A stretch of 19,458 nt of DNA, from contig CALADZ010000090.1 in the NCBI GenBank assembly GCA_937890575.1, positions 1 through 19,458 of the forward strand. The letters are read 5' to 3'. This DNA comes from MAG-120531 sp002378585. Its GTDB lineage: Bacteria > Bacteroidota > Bacteroidia > Flavobacteriales > Flavobacteriaceae. This document shows positions 14,984 to 19,458 of the stretch, piece after piece (position 1 is the first letter of the stretch; each line of letters begins with the position of its first letter). The notes beneath the pieces are model-generated. The model saw only the letters and a list, made by a program, of their open reading frames with translations, had not been told where the DNA came from and did not search any database. The position numbers and the translations under genes were made by a program.

Positions 14984-15454
14984 ATGAAGTACATTCGTTT
15001 AACCCAGGAACAGTTTCACACCTTAGCTGAGGATTTTGCCACCTTTTTGGCTGCTCAGTCGATTGATGCCAAGTCTTGGAATCGTCTAAAAAACACTGAT
15101 ATAGTTGAGGTTGATCGTCAATTAGATGCCTTTTCAGACGTGGTTTGGGAGGATGTCTTGTCAAAAGTTAAATTTTTAGAACACCGTACTAGTGATTTTT
15201 GCTTTGTATTTCAAGTGAACGGCGAGTTGATGTCCATGTTGCGTTTTTCCTGGCTGGATCAGACAGTAGATTGGACAACTGTAGAGTTGGTTGATTGGCT
15301 CAAGACACATTGGTCCAACGAGATGCTGGAGATCAGTAAAGGGACTAAAAAGCTGAATGAAAATAGGCATCAAGAGATTTTTAAATTGATTCAGCAGGGA
15401 GCCTCTATCGTTGATGCACCAGAATATGCTTCCCTTTTTTTGATGTTTAGCTAG
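14984..15454 (+). CDS. Conserved hypothetical protein, DUF6495-like
   Basis: A 156-residue soluble protein without signal peptide or membrane segment. It starts MKYIRLTQEQFHTLAEDFATFLA, then has QSIDAKSW and a central LDAFSDVVWEDVLSKVKFLEH block. From memory this pattern matches a small Bacteroidota family (DUF6495) often found next to rplI; I could not verify this by search. The C-terminal third (WLDQTVDWTTVELVDWLK...) is acidic and helical. No catalytic motif is visible, so no function is proposed. I prefer the ATG at 14984 over 14978 because it gives the family-like MKY start. The start sits 6 nt after the terminator of the preceding operon, and no promoter is seen between them, so expression may depend on read-through or on a promoter inside rplI. 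Confidence 0.7.
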   Translation: MKYIRLTQEQFHTLAEDFATFLAAQSIDAKSWNRLKNTDIVEVDRQLDAFSDVVWEDVLSKVKFLEHRTSDFCFVFQVNGELMSMLRFSWLDQTVDWTTVELVDWLKTHWSNEMLEISKGTKKLNENRHQEIFKLIQQGASIVDAPEYASLFLMFS

Positions 15455-15465
15455 TACATTTTTAG

Positions 15466-15473
15466 TAGGTTTG
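15466..15473 (+). promoter_or_regulatory. Promoter -7 box of hisS
   Basis: TAGGTTTG matches TAnnTTTG exactly, 21 nt before the hisS ATG. TTTG at 15439-15442 is a possible -33 element with a long 23-nt spacer. The box lies inside a small hairpin, GTAGG-TTTG-CCTAC (15465-15478), of unknown relevance. Confidence 0.55.
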
Positions 15474-15494
15474 CCTACGAAATCAATAACCATT

Positions 15495-16877
15495 ATGGCC
15501 CAAAAACCATCATTACCTAAAGGAACGCGTGATTTTAGTCCGCTTGAAGTAGCCCGAAGAAACTACATCATTTCTGTGGTGAAAAAGCATTTTTTGCTCA
15601 GTGGATTTGGTCCCATTGAAACACCTTCCTTTGAAAATTACGAAACCCTGATGGGAAAGTATGGAGAAGAGGGGGATCGATTGGTTTTTAAGATCTTAAA
15701 TTCGGGTGATTTTTTGTCTAAAATCTCTCCGGATCAATTAGCGGCACCCAATGCATCTTCCTGGACTCCTCTTTTGAGTGAAAAGGCTTTGCGGTATGAC
15801 CTAACAGTTCCCTTTGCCCGTTACGTAGTCATGCATCAAAATGAATTAACCTTTCCATTTAAACGCTACCAAATACAACCCGTTTGGCGTGCAGATAGAC
15901 CGCAAAAGGGTCGATATAGAGAATTCTATCAGTGCGATGCTGATGTAGTTGGGTCGGATTCCTTGTTTCAAGAAGTTGAATTGATCCAATTATACGACGC
16001 CGTTTTTTCGGAATTAGGGCTATCCGGAGTTCGTCTTAAAATGAATAATCGAAAAGTCTTGACTGGAATTGCTGAGGTGATTGGTGCTCCAGAATTGTTG
16101 ATTCCCTTTACCGTTGCGTTGGATAAACTCGATAAGATTGGTCAAGATGCTGTAGAGCAGGAAATGTTATTGCAAGGCCTGACACAAGAAAGTATTGAAC
16201 GAGCCCGTCCCTTATTTGCCATTCAGGGAAGTGTTGATCGTGTACTGGATGAATTGTCTGTGTTTCTAGCCACTTCCTCTATTGGGCTTCAAGGTGTCGC
16301 AGAACTAAGATTTGTGTTTGATGGGTTAAGCGCGGTTTCCCTCAATGAATTGCAGATAGATATTGAGGTGACTCTAGCCAGAGGTTTAAACTACTACACA
16401 GGTATGATATTTGAAGTTGCTGCCCCAGCTTCTGTAGGTATAGGATCTATTGGTGGGGGCGGTAGATATGATGATTTGACCTCTATATTTGGATTATCCG
16501 GACTCAGTGGGGTAGGTATTTCTTTTGGGTTGGATCGAATTTATCTAGCCATGGAAACACTCGGATTATTTCCCCAGACGATTGTCAGTCGTCCATTGGT
16601 TTTGTTTGCCCATTTTGGTGCACCGGAGGCTATGGCTTGTCTTCCATTAGTTCAATCCCTGAGAAGTGCAGGGGTTTCCTGTGAGTTGTATCCTTCAGCG
16701 GCTAAAATGCAGAAGCAAATGAAATACGCCGATCAAAGATCCATCCCATGGGTTGTCTTGATTGGTTCACAAGAAATGGAGCAAAATACGGCTGTGGTGA
16801 AAAATATGATTGATGGGTCTCAAGTCACCTTGCCTTGGAGTGAACTTTCTAGCTGGTTAAAGGTGCAACAGGGATAA
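15495..16877 (+). CDS. hisS: Histidine--tRNA ligase
   Basis: A 460-residue class II aminoacyl-tRNA synthetase that charges tRNA-His. Visible are KGTRDFSPLE at the N-terminus, motif 1 around GFGPIETPSFE (37-47), and RYDLTVPFARYV. Motif 2 is FKRYQIQPVWRADRPQKGRY, with the following EFYQCDAD (to about 148). The histidine-specific loop LARGLNYYTG lies at 294-303, GGGGRYDDL at 320-328 and motif 3 GVGISFGLDRI at 339-349. A C-terminal anticodon-binding domain starts near LVLFAHFG. All elements are intact. I chose ATG 15495; the open frame extends to TTG 15471, but that TTG is part of the -7 box. The 3' end overlaps the convergent Nudix gene by 21 bp. Confidence 0.97.
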   Translation: MAQKPSLPKGTRDFSPLEVARRNYIISVVKKHFLLSGFGPIETPSFENYETLMGKYGEEGDRLVFKILNSGDFLSKISPDQLAAPNASSWTPLLSEKALRYDLTVPFARYVVMHQNELTFPFKRYQIQPVWRADRPQKGRYREFYQCDADVVGSDSLFQEVELIQLYDAVFSELGLSGVRLKMNNRKVLTGIAEVIGAPELLIPFTVALDKLDKIGQDAVEQEMLLQGLTQESIERARPLFAIQGSVDRVLDELSVFLATSSIGLQGVAELRFVFDGLSAVSLNELQIDIEVTLARGLNYYTGMIFEVAAPASVGIGSIGGGGRYDDLTSIFGLSGLSGVGISFGLDRIYLAMETLGLFPQTIVSRPLVLFAHFGAPEAMACLPLVQSLRSAGVSCELYPSAAKMQKQMKYADQRSIPWVVLIGSQEMEQNTAVVKNMIDGSQVTLPWSELSSWLKVQQG

Positions 16878-17417
16878 TTTCTGTCGTACAGCATTCCAAT
16901 ACGCATTTGGGTGTTGGACAATAGGGTAGTGGTGCCAAACCTTCTGGGTAGACAATAGGTCTAATCGGCCAGCGGATAAACGATCAATCTCTTCAGTTTG
17001 ATGCATCAGGGACTTTTGATCAATAAGTTGGGTATACAGGTACACCCAATTGAATTCTCGATCGATACATCTATTTTTGGGGAAATATTCGGCAGAATAC
17101 CATCCACCTATGGGTATGAGTAATTCCTGACTGATTTGCAAACCTAGTTCTTCTCGGGTTTCACGAATGGCCGCATCCAACGGGGATTCGCCCCAATCGA
17201 CATGACCTGTTGCGGATACATCCCAATGGAGTGGATTAGTTTGCTTGGTTTTTTTTCTCAACTGAACAATTAATTCTTTCTCCAGATTGAACACCATAAC
17301 ATGGACTGTGGGGTGTACAACCCCTCTTTTATGGGCCCAGTCCTTAGGTATAGGCCGTCCCCATTCCATGCCGTATCGGTTACAACAAGGAATGAGTTCT
17401 AGTGCCTTTTTGGTCAT
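16857..17417 (-). CDS. Nudix hydrolase
   Basis: A 186-residue cytoplasmic hydrolase of nucleoside-diphosphate-X compounds. The Nudix box is perfect: Gly71, five residues, Glu77, seven residues, then RETREELGL (85-93), the consensus GX5EX7REUXEEXGU. The region before it (HPTVHVMVFNLEKELIVQLRKKTKQ, then WDVSATGHV) resembles the YfcD and isopentenyl-diphosphate isomerase-like branch. The substrate cannot be told from the sequence. The N-terminal 30 residues, with a CC pair and an Arg/Lys/Trp-rich segment, are unusual and without recognised motif. The ATG follows the stop codon of the M42 peptidase gene with no gap (TAAATG), so the two are translationally coupled. Its 3' end overlaps hisS by 21 bp in the opposite direction. 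Confidence 0.9.
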   Translation of the reverse strand: MTKKALELIPCCNRYGMEWGRPIPKDWAHKRGVVHPTVHVMVFNLEKELIVQLRKKTKQTNPLHWDVSATGHVDWGESPLDAAIRETREELGLQISQELLIPIGGWYSAEYFPKNRCIDREFNWVYLYTQLIDQKSLMHQTEEIDRLSAGRLDLLSTQKVWHHYPIVQHPNAYWNAVRQKLSLLHL

Positions 17418-18518
17418 TTAGGAGAAATAACTGAACGTTTCTCCTGGCTCAATATTTTGAAGAGTAGCCAAAATCAGTTCGATTACATGGCATGCATCAT
17501 CTTGATGCACCATTTCAACAGTGGTGTGCATATAGCGCAAAGGAAGTGAGATAAGCGCAGAAGCGACCCCTCCATTGCTGTAGGCAAATGCATCCGTATC
17601 CGTTCCTGTGGATCTTGATGAAGCCATGCGCTGAAAGGGAATATTGGATTTTTCAGCAGTGTCCATGATGCGCTCTCTCAGTTTGTTTTGGACGGCGGGT
17701 GCGTATGAAATTACCGGACCATCACCGATTTTAATGAGACCCTCAGTCTTTTTCTCGATCATTGGAGTCGTTGTGTCGTGGCATACATCGGTAACGATAG
17801 CGACATTTGGCTTGATGGTTTGGGTAATCATTTCTGCACCCCTCAACCCAATTTCCTCTTGAACAGAATTGGTGATATACAAGCCAAAAGGAAGTTTGAT
17901 GTTCCGTTCTTTAAGCAATCGAGCCACTTGTGCGATCATGAATCCGCCCGCTCTGTTGTCGATAGCCCGACATACCCATTTGTTTTTGTTCAGAATGTGA
18001 AAGGTGTCTGGATAGGTAATGACGCATCCCACGTGTACTCCCATCGCTTTGACTTCTTCTGCATCTTTTGCTCCTATATCAATAGTGATGTTGTCCAATG
18101 CAGGGGCTTGCTCTTTTGATTTGTCTTTTCTTGTGTGAATAGCAGGCCAGCCAAAAACTCCAGGAACGATTCCATTTTTGGTGTGGATGTTTACGCGTTT
18201 AGACGGAGCAATTTGGTGATCGCTTCCCCCGTTTCTGATGACATAAATCAAGCCATCCTCAGTGATGTAGTTCACGTACCATGAAATTTCATCTGCATGA
18301 CCTTCAATAACTACTTTGTAGGGAGCGTCTGGGTTGATTACTCCAACGGCGGTTCCATAAGTGTCGGTGATAAAGGTATCGACATAAGGTTTTAGGTAAT
18401 CCATCCACAATTTTTGACCATTCCACTCGTAGCCCGTTGGGGCAGCGTTGTTTAGGTATGCTTCCAAAAAGGCCAATGCGCCTTGATCTAAGGTGTGCTC
18501 TGTATTCATTCTATTCAT
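17418..18518 (-). CDS. M42 family metallo-aminopeptidase (glutamyl aminopeptidase/deblocking type)
   Basis: A 366-residue cytoplasmic peptidase of the M42 family, which forms large tetrahedral complexes (TET) that trim peptides from proteolysis. The two-metal site is complete: His74 (EGHADEI, with Asp76), Asp187 (CRAIDNRAGG) as bridging ligand, the catalytic Glu pair EE at 221-222 (VQEEIG), Asp244 (IVTDVCH) and His331 (LRYMHTTVE). Length and order are normal. A second in-frame ATG at 18509 is possible; the first is used here. It is the first gene of a two-gene transcript with the Nudix hydrolase. A -7 box lies at 18559-18552, and a 10-bp palindrome lies in the predicted leader. Confidence 0.93.
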   Translation of the reverse strand: MNRMNTEHTLDQGALAFLEAYLNNAAPTGYEWNGQKLWMDYLKPYVDTFITDTYGTAVGVINPDAPYKVVIEGHADEISWYVNYITEDGLIYVIRNGGSDHQIAPSKRVNIHTKNGIVPGVFGWPAIHTRKDKSKEQAPALDNITIDIGAKDAEEVKAMGVHVGCVITYPDTFHILNKNKWVCRAIDNRAGGFMIAQVARLLKERNIKLPFGLYITNSVQEEIGLRGAEMITQTIKPNVAIVTDVCHDTTTPMIEKKTEGLIKIGDGPVISYAPAVQNKLRERIMDTAEKSNIPFQRMASSRSTGTDTDAFAYSNGGVASALISLPLRYMHTTVEMVHQDDACHVIELILATLQNIEPGETFSYFS

Positions 18519-18530
18519 ATTAGGTAATTG

Positions 18531-18540
18531 TCTGCGCAGA
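18531..18540. repeat. Perfect palindrome in the leader of the M42 gene
   Basis: TCTGCGCAGA is a 10-bp perfect palindrome between the -7 box and the start codon of the M42 peptidase gene, 13 nt before its ATG. It could be a regulator site; chance is a fair alternative. Confidence 0.2.
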
Positions 18541-18551
18541 TTACGCGCTTA

Positions 18552-18559
18552 CAAACTTA
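18552..18559 (-). promoter_or_regulatory. Promoter -7 box of the M42-Nudix pair
   Basis: TAAGTTTG on the minus strand matches TAnnTTTG exactly, 33 nt before the ATG. No clear -33 TTG is present. Confidence 0.5.
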
Positions 18560-18575
18560 CTAACTTTCACGTTTG

Positions 18576-18610
18576 TTTGTGATTCTAGGCCAGGTTTATT
18601 GCTAAATTTG
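18576..18610 (+). promoter_or_regulatory. Promoter of the DUF4294 gene
   Basis: TTTG at 18576-18579 and TAAATTTG at 18603-18610, spacer 23 nt. The -7 box is an exact match, 17 nt before the ATG. It diverges from the M42 promoter about 45 nt away. Confidence 0.6.
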
Positions 18611-18627
18611 TCCCATAATATTCCGCT

Positions 18628-19305
18628 ATGATTCGGTTGTTTATTTTTCTTTTTTTATTCTTTTTGCCCCAGGGATCTTGGTCTCAAGATGGTCGTCCTG
18701 ATAGTACTGACCAATCACTCTTGGTCAAGGTTTCCGAAATGGACACATTGGCACCAACCATTGCCTTAAAGGAAGTATTTGTTTTTGGCCCAACAAAATT
18801 TAGGGATAGTCAGGATATGTTCCGCTATTTATTGCTCAAAAGGAGAACACTAAAGGTATATCCATATGCTAAGTTGGCCGCAGAGAAATTGATGCAGCTC
18901 AACGCTGAACTCGAGGCTATTCCAAAACGCAATAGGAAAAAGCAACACACCAAGCAGATGCAGCGCTATGTAGAGGGAGAGTTTTCCGATGAACTAAAAA
19001 AAATGACCCGATCTGAAGGGCGTATTCTCATTAAATTAATACACCGTCAAACGGGTGCTGCACCCTTTTATTTGGTTAAAGATCTACGCGGAGGTTGGCG
19101 AGCTTTTTGGTACAGTACCACGGCCAAAATGTTTGATTTGGATTTAAAATCAGAGTTTGATCCGATGAATGTCAGGGAGGATTATTTGATTGAAGAGATC
19201 CTTCAGCGCGCATTTGCTGACCAAACACTGCAATATCAAGCCTCTCCAATACAATTTGATTTTGCACAAGCCCACTCTTTTTGGAGTGGAAAAAAAAATA
19301 ACTAG
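18628..19305 (+). CDS. DUF4294 domain protein, exported
   Basis: A 225-residue protein with a clear signal peptide (IRLFIFLFLFFLPQGSWSQ), so periplasmic or envelope-located. The mature part matches the DUF4294 pattern: LKEVFVFGPTKFRDSQDMFRYLLLKRRTLKVYPYAKLA, read here through its key elements VYPYAKLA and RYVEGEF. It continues with MTRSEGRILIKLIHRQTG and a Trp-rich LRGGWRAFWY. The function of the family is unknown. It is typical of Bacteroidota and often lies beside M42 peptidase genes, as here. The last codons contain an A8 tract (19290-19297) just before the TAG, where slippage could change the C-terminus by a few residues only. Confidence 0.85.
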   Translation: MIRLFIFLFLFFLPQGSWSQDGRPDSTDQSLLVKVSEMDTLAPTIALKEVFVFGPTKFRDSQDMFRYLLLKRRTLKVYPYAKLAAEKLMQLNAELEAIPKRNRKKQHTKQMQRYVEGEFSDELKKMTRSEGRILIKLIHRQTGAAPFYLVKDLRGGWRAFWYSTTAKMFDLDLKSEFDPMNVREDYLIEEILQRAFADQTLQYQASPIQFDFAQAHSFWSGKKNN

Positions 19306-19458
19306 TACCTATTGGTAGGTTCACCAAAAGATTGTAATTTTATTTCCCTTCTTTTTTAATGCCCACAATAGGTTGGTTTCCAACTGTTTATTTTTGGGAT
19401 TTTTTTTTCTTCAAAAAAAGTTGAGAAAAGATTTGGAAGGGAGAAAAAAAGGGATGTA
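19306..19458. other. AT-rich non-coding end of the window
   Basis: No credible gene is seen in these 153 bases. There are long T and A runs. A short hairpin ACCTA-TTGG-TAGGT (19307-19320) lies right after the DUF4294 stop. A 6-bp stem GGTTGG-TTT-CCAACT (19371-19385) is followed by a T-rich tract and is a weak terminator candidate for DUF4294. Confidence 0.4.

Noticed and set aside
19290..19458. Long A and T runs near the window end as a possible mobile element end or origin
   Set aside because: No inverted or direct terminal repeats, transposase, or DnaA-box cluster is visible; low-complexity intergenic sequence is the simpler reading.
1..19458. Search for defence systems, CRISPR arrays, transposons, prophage genes and tRNA genes
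   Set aside because: No repeated spacer pattern, no transposase or phage-type protein and no cloverleaf-like sequence was seen; nearly all coding space is explained by conserved chromosomal genes.

Overview
The window is a stretch of a chromosome from the phylum Bacteroidota, most likely a flavobacterium-like or related marine lineage. The evidence is the gene content: paired DUF4252 proteins, DUF4294, a fused SerB-SerA enzyme, LytTR regulation and E. coli-type PurB. Promoters also fit, with TAnnTTTG -7 boxes at short distances before starts, and Shine-Dalgarno sites are absent. No RNA gene, CRISPR array, insertion sequence or phage gene is visible. The whole window reads as core chromosome, and I did not find a convincing new multi-gene system.

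Layout. Positions 1-1506 (+) hold the end of a probable anti-sigma-factor gene followed by two secreted DUF4252 proteins, one of them a lipoprotein. Positions 1509-7182 (-) hold purB, a secreted GH13 alpha-amylase lipoprotein preceded 4 nt upstream by a carboxypeptidase-regulatory-like domain protein, and a DEAD-box RNA helicase with a structured 5' leader. rdgB (-) and the serB-serA fusion (+) diverge at about 7.95 kb. rlmH (-) and priA (+) diverge at about 10.4 kb. A LytTR regulator with a degenerate receiver domain (-) faces priA. The ribosomal operon rpsF-rpsR-rplI (+) ends in a strong terminator that touches the start of a small conserved hypothetical gene, and hisS follows. A Nudix hydrolase and an M42 aminopeptidase form a minus-strand pair. 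A DUF4294 protein (+) diverges from them, and about 150 AT-rich bases close the window.

How the genes relate. Most are housekeeping: purine synthesis (PurB), nucleotide pool cleaning (RdgB), serine synthesis (SerB-SerA), ribosome maturation and structure (RlmH, S6, S18, L9), histidyl-tRNA charging (HisS) and replication restart (PriA). The accessory flavour comes from the envelope/regulatory cassette at the left end, the amylase pair and the orphan LytTR regulator.

The most interesting points are a 13-bp interrupted hairpin just before the helicase start codon, a receiver domain that has lost its phosphorylation residues, a terminator abutting a start codon, a GTG start overlapped by an out-of-frame ATG in serBA, and a three-codon ORF overlapping the rpsF start.
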